A DNA stretch of 64,000 nt from Clostridia bacterium (GTDB taxonomy: Bacteria > Bacillota > Clostridia > UMGS1883). The stretch is from positions 161,738-225,737 of the forward strand of contig JAFUOO010000005.1 of assembly GCA_017472685.1 (NCBI GenBank). The letters run 5' to 3'. The notes beneath the pieces are model-generated. The model saw only the letters and a program-made list of their open reading frames with translations, was not told the DNA's origin and did not search any database. A program made the translations under genes and the position numbers. Positions 27,689 through 35,312 of this stretch are shown in pieces (position 1 is the first letter of the stretch; every line of letters begins with the position of its first letter).

Positions 27689-28027
27689 TTGACAGAAAAA
27701 TTTATTTTCAGAGAAAAACGTAAAACAGTGAAGCTATGCTGCAGCGACATTGTGTATTTCGAAAGCTACGGGCATTATATAACAATTTACCTGAAGGACA
27801 AAAGCACACACACCACCAGGTGTACAATATCTGCTCTGACCGCAATGCTTGACAAAGAAACCTTTGTGCGGGTGCACCGCGGCATTGTAGTTAATTTAAG
27901 CTATGTAAATAAAATCAACTACCTTGGAGCTTTCCTTAAGGACGGCTACGGCAGGGTGTCTGTGAGCCGCTCCTGCAGAGAAATTGCCGAAGAAGCATTC
28001 CGAAAATTTAAAAATTCGAAGCCCTGA
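27689..28027 (+). CDS. Stand-alone LytTR DNA-binding protein
   Basis: 112 residues consisting almost only of a LytTR domain: KLCCSDIVYFESYGHYITIYL, LTAMLDKETFVRVHRGIVVN, LSYVNKINYLGAFLKDG. It lacks a receiver domain, so it cannot be phosphorylated by the kinase in the usual way. Starts at TTG 27689 with GGGGAGAGG 6 bases upstream, 15 bases after the kinase stop, so it is the third gene of the operon. It may compete with, or cooperate with, the full response regulator at the same direct repeats. Confidence 0.85.
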   Translation: MTEKFIFREKRKTVKLCCSDIVYFESYGHYITIYLKDKSTHTTRCTISALTAMLDKETFVRVHRGIVVNLSYVNKINYLGAFLKDGYGRVSVSRSCREIAEEAFRKFKNSKP

Positions 28028-28053
28028 TTTGTGCCCCTATATCAGGGCTTTTT
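28019..28053 (+). terminator. Rho-independent terminator of the LytTR operon
   Basis: AAGCCCTGAT, 12-base loop, ATCAGGGCTTTTT. The stem begins inside the last codons of the LytTR gene. Confidence 0.85.
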
Positions 28054-28076
28054 CTATTGCATTCTGTGCCAAAAAG

Positions 28077-28105
28077 TTGACTGTTTGGAAGATATATGTT
28101 ACGAT
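28077..28105 (+). promoter_or_regulatory. Probable sigma-A promoter for the lipoprotein gene
   Basis: TTGACT (28077-28082), 17-base spacer, TACGAT (28100-28105), 43 bases before the start codon. The -10 box is imperfect. Confidence 0.55.
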
Positions 28106-28147
28106 TTATATATAAAAATATTGTTATCAGCAAGGGGGTAGCGAGAT

Positions 28148-29284
28148 ATGAAAAAATTAGCTTTATTTGCTGTAGCGTTGAGCTTATCGGTGGGCATTAT
28201 TACGGGCTGTGTTGCGAAAGAAACCGGTATAGAAACAGAAACGGAAACAGCTACATTGGCAAATGACAATATCTCCGATGAATATATCATTGAAAAGTTT
28301 TATGAAGCCCACGATTTTTGGGGCGATTGGATATATGGGCAGAGGTATGTGACAGACCACATGAGCAGTAGTCAGAATTTATACTACGGAGCAGTCAACA
28401 ATGAGAGCCCCATTCAGTTAAAGGAAGAGTTAAAAGCTGCCTTTGAAACTCATTTTACAAAAAGCCTTACAGAAGAATTTATGAGCTTTTTAAATCCCGA
28501 GGATATTGACGGCAAGCTTTACATTGCATACGGAGATGTGGGCGACAATGGTGAAATGCTTGATAATGTAACTGTCAGGAAAGTGAACGATGTTAAATAT
28601 GAACTCGTATTGGATATGACACAGTTTTTTGAAGACCGAAAATATACAAAGAAAGTATACTATGTTTTTGAAGACGGAAAATGGGTTTTTGAAAATGATG
28701 AAACGGACAAATACTTCAATTATTGGCAAAAGCACGAAAATATTGAGTATCTTCCTGTGCTGAAAAAGTATTATCTGGCAATGATTGAAGAGTGGTCAGC
28801 GGAAAAGATTGACGAACACGGATTAGTTGATATAATGCTTGGATTTGAAGAGCCATTGAAGATTATCGGATATTGCCTTATGGATGTAAACGGCGATGGT
28901 GTAAATGAGCTTTTAATCGGTAAAGTAAATGCAGGAGACAAAATTGTATGGGATATGTATTCCGTAAAGAACGGACAGGCTTACAGAGTGCTTGTAAGCG
29001 GGTCAAGAAACAGACACTACATTTGCAAGAGTGACGAAGGATATATTATTGCAAATGAAATTCATGCCAATGCTATGAATTACAGTTATTCCTATTACAG
29101 GGATTTGGATGAAAATGTGTTAAAAGAAAGACTGTGGCTTGACTGGGGCGAGTGGTACCATAGTGCAGATTATCTCAATGTGACAAGCCAGGTTGTTGAT
29201 GAAGAGCAAGTAAATGAAATCACCGAGAATTATCGCGTAAAATACATAACTCCCGAGTTTATCCCATTTGAAACATTAGGGTAA
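28148..29284 (+). CDS. Uncharacterised lipoprotein
   Basis: 378 residues. A lipoprotein signal with lipobox SVGIITGC (Cys ~21) places it on the outer face of the membrane. Residues 25-45 are Thr/Glu-rich (spacer). Residues ~45-200 form an alpha/beta domain (YIIEKFYEAHDFWGDWIYGQRY ... YYVFEDGKWVFENDETD) reminiscent of IseA/YoeB-like inhibitors. Residues ~215-378 carry a calcium-type DVNGDGVNELLIG loop, as in FG-GAP/VCBS-like repeats, and a Tyr/Asp-rich end. I recognise no catalytic motif. It has its own promoter and terminator and stands between the LytTR operon and the second GH43 gene. It is AT-richer than its neighbours. Confidence 0.75.
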   Translation: MKKLALFAVALSLSVGIITGCVAKETGIETETETATLANDNISDEYIIEKFYEAHDFWGDWIYGQRYVTDHMSSSQNLYYGAVNNESPIQLKEELKAAFETHFTKSLTEEFMSFLNPEDIDGKLYIAYGDVGDNGEMLDNVTVRKVNDVKYELVLDMTQFFEDRKYTKKVYYVFEDGKWVFENDETDKYFNYWQKHENIEYLPVLKKYYLAMIEEWSAEKIDEHGLVDIMLGFEEPLKIIGYCLMDVNGDGVNELLIGKVNAGDKIVWDMYSVKNGQAYRVLVSGSRNRHYICKSDEGYIIANEIHANAMNYSYSYYRDLDENVLKERLWLDWGEWYHSADYLNVTSQVVDEEQVNEITENYRVKYITPEFIPFETLG

Positions 29285-29293
29285 AAATAATAC

Positions 29294-29320
29294 AAAAAGG
29301 TGCGTTTTACGCACCTTTTT
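29294..29320 (+). terminator. Rho-independent terminator
   Basis: AAAAAGGTGCGT-TTT-ACGCACCTTTTT, symmetric, just after the lipoprotein gene. Confidence 0.9.
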
Positions 29321-29322
29321 GA

Positions 29323-29351
29323 TTGCAATAGATATCAGTTTGTTGTATAAT
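29323..29351 (+). promoter_or_regulatory. Sigma-A promoter for the GH43-esterase operon
   Basis: TTGCAA (29323-29328), 17-base spacer, TATAAT (29346-29351), 30 bases before the start codon. Confidence 0.65.
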
Positions 29352-29381
29352 GGGAATAGTATAGCCTAAGGAGGAGAAGAT

Positions 29382-32300
29382 ATGAAAAAAGCTTTAGCAG
29401 GTTTGTTATGTTTGTGCATGGGGCTCGGCAGTGTGCCCGCACTTGCAAAGGAGGGTGACGAGGCATTGCAGATTGGTTTTGACAATAATCTTGAATACGA
29501 AAGCTACCGACTTACATACTTTGACGAGGGCATAAAGGGCAAAAGTGTGTGGTTTAACGGCGGTACAAGCTACGTTAAAATGCCCGATGATATAAATAAA
29601 GGCGTAACGGATTACACCTTTTCTGCATGGCTTAAAATGACAGGGCTCAGTAAGGGCTGGCAGAGGATTTTTGACTTTGGCACAGGCACGGATAACTATG
29701 TGTATTTCGGCATACCCTCTGACACAAAAAACCTTCGTGTTGCATACAAAATAAACGGCAGTGATGAATGGAACTTTGACGCCGAGGGTGTTACAAAGCT
29801 TAATGAATGGATGCACGTTGCAGTAGTACAAGAGGGCAAACTGGTTAAGCTTTACGTTGACGGCGAAAAGGTAGCCGAAAAGGAATGCGAATATACTTTA
29901 AACGACTTAGGCGACACACGAAGTAACTACATCGGCAAGAGCCAGTTCGCAGCTGACCCGCGCCTCAATGCCTATGCCGACGAAATAAAATTCGAAAAAA
30001 GAGCCTGCAGTGATGCTGAAATAAATACAATGGCAAAAAAGCCCGCTGTGTCATATTCACAGGAGGACTACAGAAAAGCGCTTGAAGTTGCAAATGGCGA
30101 CAGTATTAAGGGCAACATTACCCTTAAGGACGAAGTCTTTGGTAAGAGTGTAACCTGGAAGTCAAGCAACGAGGAAGTAATCTCTACAAAGGATATTCCT
30201 AACGGCGACTACGTTATCCCCAAGGGTAAGGTCACAAGAGGGGAAGAAGATGTTAAGGTTACCCTTACCGCAACAGTTGATTTGGGGCTTATAAAGCCCA
30301 CGTTCACCCAGGAGGTAACTGTTATTAAAAAATGTGAGCCCATTGGCGAAACAGTCGGCTATTTTTACGTTTACTTCCGCGGCTTTGTAAACGGCAGTGA
30401 CGAGCATTTGTCCATACATATCGCAGGCAGCGAGGACGGCTACAACTGGTTTGACCTTAACGAAAACAAGCCCATACTTGAAAGCCAAATGGGCACCTAC
30501 GAGCTTCGTGACCCCTACTTATTAAGAAGCGTTGAGGGCGACAGGTTCTACCTTATCGCAACGGACCTTAACACAAAGGACGGACAGGGCTGGGGCCCCT
30601 GGAGCTTAGCAGGCAGTAAATACCTCATGGTATGGGAAAGTGAAGATTTAATCAATTGGTCCGAGCAGCGAATGGTTAAATTTGCAAATGATAAAATAGG
30701 CTGTGCATGGGCACCCGAGGCTATATGGGACCCCGACACAGAGGAATATCTGGTTTATGCATCAGGTAAGGATTTAACTATGGAAAATCCCCTTGATACG
30801 GTTTATGTGGTAAGAACAAGAGATTTTTACTCCTTCAGCGAGCCTGAGGTGTTTGTTGCACCCACAAAGGAGGACGGAAGCAGGATAGCTGCCATTGACT
30901 CCAACATTATCCACGCAAACGACGGCAAGTTCTACCATTTCTACAAGCAGTCAGGTCATATTGAAATGATGGTAAGTGACCACGCATCGGGCCCTTACGA
31001 ATATATTAATGAATTCCCCCGCCCCGCAGGCGAAGGTCCGGGAAGCTTTTTGGTTAAGGGGACGGATGATACATATGCCTTAATGGTTGACGATTACTCG
31101 GTTTACATACCTTACTTAACTACCGACATTGCGTCGGGCAAGTTTACAAAGGCGACCGACACCATCACAATGCCTACAGGCAGTAAGCACGGCGGATTTT
31201 TGCCACTTAATGAGGAAGAATACAACCGCATTATGGACAAGTGGTACTATATCTCCCGCGAGGAAGCCTTAGAGCGCATAATGATAAAGCTTGGATATGG
31301 TGAAAGTGATGTGCAGGCATTTACAGACTGCGACAACGGTTATGTAAACAAGGCTTATGAACTGGGCATTACAAAGGGTAATGAAAACGGACTTTTTGAG
31401 CCTGACAGACCTATAACTGAGCTTGAATGCTTTATTTTAGTAAGTCGCACTTTTGGCAAAGAAATAGATTTGACAGAAACTGAATATAGCCCATATGGTA
31501 AATTGACATTTTATAATTTTAAAACTCTTTTAAATATGGTGGCAACTACGGAAGACGGTGTTCATATGAACACTGAAATGGAAATGCTGAGAGCTGAAGA
31601 AAGAGGAAACCCCGACAGAATTAAAGAGGTTAAGGAAAAAGCTATCACCTACGGCGATGTTACAATGAAGTACACAATGAGCATCATGGGCGAGGAGCCT
31701 CTGGAGGGTTATCCTGTTTACATTGCTCTTCACGGTGGCGGCGGAAGCGACACACCCGATTTAAACAACTCACAGTGGAGCGCTATGCAGACCTATTACC
31801 GCGGCAGTGTAGAGACGGGTATTTACATTGCGCCCCGCGGTGTGCGCGACACATGGGACACACACTTTAACCCCGAGAGCTATTATTGCTACCAGAGATT
31901 ACTTGAAAACCTTGCAATTTTCTACAACATCAATCCCGACAGGGTTTACCTTGTAGGCTACAGCGCAGGTGGCGACGGTGTGTACCAGATAACAGGGCGC
32001 ATGGCAGACTATTTTGCATCTGCCAACATGAGCGCAGGTCACCCCAACGGCGTTGATTTGACTAACGTTAAAAACATGCCCTTGTATCTTCAGTGCGGTG
32101 AATTGGACACAGCCTATGACCGCAACAAGGTAACAGAGGAATATGGCAAAAACGAAAACGTGGCAGGGGTATTTATCCACAAGAATAAGCCCCACAACTT
32201 TATTGACAACGGCACAGAGCTGCAACGCCTTACAGACGGCACCTTCCAAGACACTAACGCAATCCGCCTGGTAAGTAAGCACGTAAGAAACCCCTATCCC

Positions 32301-32606
32301 GAAAAGATAGAATGGAATTTGAGCCTAAAAAAGAGCGACATGTTCTACTATGTGGAAAGCACTGCTACAGAGGGCACCGTAGCAGTTGAACAAAAGGGTA
32401 ATACCTTTATAGTAAACGGCGATATTGATGCAATTTATGTAAATAATTTGTTTATAAATGTTGAAGAGCCCATAAAAGTGGTGTATAATGGAAAAGAGAT
32501 GGAATTTGAGTATAAGTTCGATTTAGAGACAGTACGCGAAACCTATCAGAAGAGATACGACAAGTCTTTGACATTTACAATGAAAATTAATTTGAAGGAG
32601 AACTGA
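29382..32606 (+). CDS. Secreted GH43 glycosidase fused to an SLH-like segment and an esterase
   Basis: 1074 residues. Signal peptide 1-22. LamG ~25-215; atypical Ig-like ~230-320; GH43 ~325-620 with Asp ~376 (LRDPYLL), Asp ~505 (AIDSNII) and Glu ~551 (GEGPGSF). Residues ~640-690 read as one S-layer-homology repeat (FTDCDNGYVNKAYELGITKG ... FEPDRPITELECFILVSRTF), normally a cell-wall anchor. Residues ~740-960 are an alpha/beta hydrolase of the feruloyl/acetyl-xylan esterase or depolymerase kind: HGGGG oxyanion loop, nucleophile in GYSAGGD (~861), and His in KPHNF (~938). So one protein could remove both arabinose/xylose and ester decorations from xylan. The start (LamG-Ig-GH43) is a paralogue of the 21973 protein. 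Followed after 1 base by another GH43 gene. Confidence 0.9.
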   Translation: MKKALAGLLCLCMGLGSVPALAKEGDEALQIGFDNNLEYESYRLTYFDEGIKGKSVWFNGGTSYVKMPDDINKGVTDYTFSAWLKMTGLSKGWQRIFDFGTGTDNYVYFGIPSDTKNLRVAYKINGSDEWNFDAEGVTKLNEWMHVAVVQEGKLVKLYVDGEKVAEKECEYTLNDLGDTRSNYIGKSQFAADPRLNAYADEIKFEKRACSDAEINTMAKKPAVSYSQEDYRKALEVANGDSIKGNITLKDEVFGKSVTWKSSNEEVISTKDIPNGDYVIPKGKVTRGEEDVKVTLTATVDLGLIKPTFTQEVTVIKKCEPIGETVGYFYVYFRGFVNGSDEHLSIHIAGSEDGYNWFDLNENKPILESQMGTYELRDPYLLRSVEGDRFYLIATDLNTKDGQGWGPWSLAGSKYLMVWESEDLINWSEQRMVKFANDKIGCAWAPEAIWDPDTEEYLVYASGKDLTMENPLDTVYVVRTRDFYSFSEPEVFVAPTKEDGSRIAAIDSNIIHANDGKFYHFYKQSGHIEMMVSDHASGPYEYINEFPRPAGEGPGSFLVKGTDDTYALMVDDYSVYIPYLTTDIASGKFTKATDTITMPTGSKHGGFLPLNEEEYNRIMDKWYYISREEALERIMIKLGYGESDVQAFTDCDNGYVNKAYELGITKGNENGLFEPDRPITELECFILVSRTFGKEIDLTETEYSPYGKLTFYNFKTLLNMVATTEDGVHMNTEMEMLRAEERGNPDRIKEVKEKAITYGDVTMKYTMSIMGEEPLEGYPVYIALHGGGGSDTPDLNNSQWSAMQTYYRGSVETGIYIAPRGVRDTWDTHFNPESYYCYQRLLENLAIFYNINPDRVYLVGYSAGGDGVYQITGRMADYFASANMSAGHPNGVDLTNVKNMPLYLQCGELDTAYDRNKVTEEYGKNENVAGVFIHKNKPHNFIDNGTELQRLTDGTFQDTNAIRLVSKHVRNPYPEKIEWNLSLKKSDMFYYVESTATEGTVAVEQKGNTFIVNGDIDAIYVNNLFINVEEPIKVVYNGKEMEFEYKFDLETVRETYQKRYDKSLTFTMKINLKEN

Positions 32607-32607
32607 A

Positions 32608-33543
32608 ATGAAACCTTGGATTAAGCACAGCGCAGACCCTTTTGCAACAAAAATTAACGGCAAGTATTACTTTATTGCCACTGCACCTGATTACGATTGT
32701 CTTATGATGCGTGAAAGCGACACACTTATGGGTTTAGCTGATGCTACACCTAAGAAGATTTGGACAAGACACGAGAATGAGGACATGTCCGGCTACATCT
32801 GGGCACCCGAGCTTCATTACATCGACGGAGCTTTCTACATTTACTTTGCCGCATCACGTGTTGACGATGTGTGGCACATCCGTCCCTTTGTATTAAAGTG
32901 CGAGGGAGACCCCATGAATGACAAGTGGCAGGAATTGGGCATGCTTCACCCTGTAACAGGCGACGGCTTCAGCTTCAAGTCCTTCAGCCTGGACATGACA
33001 GTTTTTGAAAACAAAGGCAAGTGGTACACAGTATGGGCAGAAAAAATTGGCAGATGGAAGGGCACAAGCAACCTTTGCATTGCCGAGTTAAAGAGCCCTT
33101 ATCAGCTTGGCAGTAAGCAGGTTATACTCTCAACACCCACATATGATTGGGAAAGAGTGGACGAATGGGTTGAAGAAGGTCCCGCAGTGTTAAAGCACAA
33201 CGGCAAAATCCACCTTACATATTCAGCTTCTGCAACAGGCGCTTGCTACTGCATGGGTATGCTTACAATCGACGAAAACGACGAAATCCTTGACCCTAAC
33301 AAGTGGGATAAGGAGCGCTACCCCGTTCTGAAAACAGATGCCGAATTAAAGGTGTTTGGCCCCGGTCACAACAGCTTTGTGAAGGACGAAGAGGGTAACG
33401 ACATCTGCGTATTCCACGCCCGTGACTTTGAAAAGATTGAGGGCAACCCCTTAGATGACAAAAACCGTCATGCACATCTTTTGAAGGTTACATACGATGA
33501 AAACGATAAGCCCGTTTTTGATTTAAAGAATTGTTTGGCGTAA
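32608..33543 (+). CDS. Cytoplasmic GH43 glycosidase
   Basis: 311 residues, no signal peptide. A single five-bladed GH43 domain: Asp10 in HSADPFATK (base), Asp ~129 in SFSLDMTVFE (pKa modulator), Glu ~190 in VEEGPAVL (acid), plus the structural IWAPELHY. Probably an alpha-L-arabinofuranosidase or beta-xylosidase acting on imported oligosaccharides. It begins 1 base after the secreted GH43-esterase stop with RBS AAGGAG inside that gene's end. The operon therefore couples outside debranching to inside hydrolysis. It is only distantly related to the GH43 domains of the two giant proteins. Confidence 0.92.
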   Translation: MKPWIKHSADPFATKINGKYYFIATAPDYDCLMMRESDTLMGLADATPKKIWTRHENEDMSGYIWAPELHYIDGAFYIYFAASRVDDVWHIRPFVLKCEGDPMNDKWQELGMLHPVTGDGFSFKSFSLDMTVFENKGKWYTVWAEKIGRWKGTSNLCIAELKSPYQLGSKQVILSTPTYDWERVDEWVEEGPAVLKHNGKIHLTYSASATGACYCMGMLTIDENDEILDPNKWDKERYPVLKTDAELKVFGPGHNSFVKDEEGNDICVFHARDFEKIEGNPLDDKNRHAHLLKVTYDENDKPVFDLKNCLA

Positions 33544-33544
33544 G

Positions 33545-33582
33545 AAAAAATAGAGATGTGAAAATCACATCTCTATTTTTTT
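33545..33582. terminator. Bidirectional terminator
   Basis: AAAAAATAGAGATGTG-AAAAT-CACATCTCTATTTTTTT between convergent genes; it reaches into the last codons of the ECF gene on the minus strand. Confidence 0.9.
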
Positions 33583-34073
33583 GAAATATGTACTTTGAGA
33601 AGCTTCAAGAGCAACAAGCCTGTTATTAAGCCTGCGATACCCTGAACAATATTGGCGGGGATACCTGCCAAAGATGGAATAAAGCCGTAAAGAATGCCTT
33701 CAAAAATATAATAGCCTGTTGACATTAATATTTCAGCAGCTATGCCGCCTATAACAGCTGCGGCGGTAGCTCCCATAAAATTATGCGCTTTGTTAAAGAT
33801 AAGGTTTGCACAAAGTGCCATTAACCCTTTAATCACAAAAGTTATGGGGACATAGATTATATAGCCTGAGAAAATGTCCGCAAGAGCTGAGCCTATAGCT
33901 GCGGCAAAGAACGAATAGAACGGAGGCAGGAGCCAACCTGATAATAATACCACGCAATCACCTAAATTCATATACCCCTTAAACGGAGAGGGGATTTTAA
34001 TAATTAATGTCGTGATACATATAAGTGCGGCAAACAATGCGGCAGTTACAGTTGTCTTTGTTTTTAAATTCAT
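33573..34073 (-). CDS. ECF transporter S component (vitamin-type)
   Basis: 166 residues from ATG 34073 (RBS GAGGGT); an upstream start lacks a ribosome site. Five or six hydrophobic segments: TVTAALFAALICITTLIIKIP, NLGDCVVLLSGWLLPPFYSFFAAAIGSALADIF, YVPITFVIKGLMALCANLIF, AAAVIGGIAAEILMSTGYYI, GIAGLITGLLLLKLL. The pattern of a substrate-binding S subunit of a group II energy-coupling factor transporter; the shared EcfA/EcfT module must be elsewhere. The neighbouring divergent MocR-type regulator is PLP-dependent, which suggests pyridoxine/pyridoxal as the substrate (PdxU-like). That specificity is inferred from context. Confidence 0.85.
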   Translation of the reverse strand: MNLKTKTTVTAALFAALICITTLIIKIPSPFKGYMNLGDCVVLLSGWLLPPFYSFFAAAIGSALADIFSGYIIYVPITFVIKGLMALCANLIFNKAHNFMGATAAAVIGGIAAEILMSTGYYIFEGILYGFIPSLAGIPANIVQGIAGLITGLLLLKLLKVHISKK

Positions 34074-34164
34074 GATGATACCCTCTTTACAATTTGTTGA
34101 AAAAAGAATATACTGAATTTGACTATATAACAATTATCAAAAAAGGAGTTTTTTATATAACCAG

Positions 34165-35277
34165 ATGAAGTATTGTATAGATAGTAATTCGAAACAAAGT
34201 ATGTATATTCAGCTTTATAAACAGTTGAGAGATGACATTATAAATTTAGTATATAAATACGGTGATAAGCTCCCCTCAAAGCGATTGCTTGCAAGTGACA
34301 CACTTACAAGTGTTATTACTGTTGAGCATGCATACAGCATACTGTGTGATGAAGGATATGTTGAGTCCAGAGAACGAAGCGGATATTATGTTACATACAG
34401 AAAAAAAGATTTTATTTCCGTTGGTGAAGTGCAGGAGAGCTCTGATGCTTCAGAGCAGGATTATAAACATACTGATGATGAGTTTCCCTTTTCTGTTTTT
34501 GCAAAGACGATGAGAAATGTGATAAGCAAATATTCGGATAAAATTTTGGTGAAATCACCGAATTCCGGCTGTTATGAATTGAGAAGAGCAATAGCGGATT
34601 ATCTGATGAGGGGGAAAGGCATCAAAGTTGACATCAGCCAGATTGTAATAGGGGCAGGAGCGGAATATTTATACGGTTTGATTGTTCAGCTTTTAGGAAG
34701 AGAAAGAATATATGCAATTGAGAATCCGTCGTATGAGAAAATACATGCAGTATATGAAGCTAACAATGTAAAGTGCGAGCTTCTTAAATTAGAAAAGGAC
34801 GGAATTGCAACAAAAGAATTAATTAAAACAAAAGCGACAGTTCTTCATGTAACACCGTTCAGAAGTTTTCCAAGTGGGGTTACGGCAAGTGCGTCAAAGC
34901 GGTGGGAATATATTGCTTGGGCAAGTGAAAGAAACGGAATAATTATTGAAGATGATTACGAGTCAGAGTATACCGTTTTAAAAAAGAGTGAGGATACGCT
35001 TTTTTCTCTTAAGCCTGACGGCGGAGTGATTTATTTGAACACCTTCACGAAGACTATTGCTCCTTCAATGAGAGTGGGATATATGGTTCTGCCAAAGGAG
35101 CTGGTGAAAGTGTTTGCGGATAAACTGGGCTTCTATTCATGTCCTGTGCCGATGCTGGAACAATATGTGACTGCAGAGTTTCTTAATAATGGCGATTTTG
35201 AACGACATATTAATAAAGTGAGGAGAAAGCGCCGGCAAGCGTTGAAGCAAATTGTTGACAAAAGCGCCGGGATATGA
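34165..35277 (+). CDS. MocR/PdxR-type regulator, C-terminally shortened
   Basis: 370 residues. N-terminal GntR winged helix (SMYIQLYKQLRDDIINLVYK, then YGDKLPSKRLLASD, then VEHAYSILCDEGYVESRERSGYYV), then a fold-type-I aminotransferase-like domain: VIGAGAEYLYGL, IENPSYEKIHAVYEANN, HVTPFRSFPSGV, IIIEDDYESEY, and the PLP Lys in NTFTKTIAPSMRVGY (~294). It stops at HINKVRRKRRQALKQIVDKS, where full-length MocR proteins continue for roughly 80-100 more residues. The rest of the C-terminal domain is absent and the next gene begins 36 bases later, so a deletion is likely. The RBS AAGGAG is 16 bases from the ATG, oddly far. Probably controls the divergent ECF gene. Confidence 0.8.
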   Translation: MKYCIDSNSKQSMYIQLYKQLRDDIINLVYKYGDKLPSKRLLASDTLTSVITVEHAYSILCDEGYVESRERSGYYVTYRKKDFISVGEVQESSDASEQDYKHTDDEFPFSVFAKTMRNVISKYSDKILVKSPNSGCYELRRAIADYLMRGKGIKVDISQIVIGAGAEYLYGLIVQLLGRERIYAIENPSYEKIHAVYEANNVKCELLKLEKDGIATKELIKTKATVLHVTPFRSFPSGVTASASKRWEYIAWASERNGIIIEDDYESEYTVLKKSEDTLFSLKPDGGVIYLNTFTKTIAPSMRVGYMVLPKELVKVFADKLGFYSCPVPMLEQYVTAEFLNNGDFERHINKVRRKRRQALKQIVDKSAGI

Positions 35278-35312
35278 AATAATAGACTTATAAAAAGATA
35301 GAGGGTGAGAAA

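Noticed and set aside
25525..28147. Complete agr quorum-sensing locus
   Set aside because: Kinase and regulator are present, but no AgrB-like membrane protease or AgrD-like peptide precursor is found in any frame around them.
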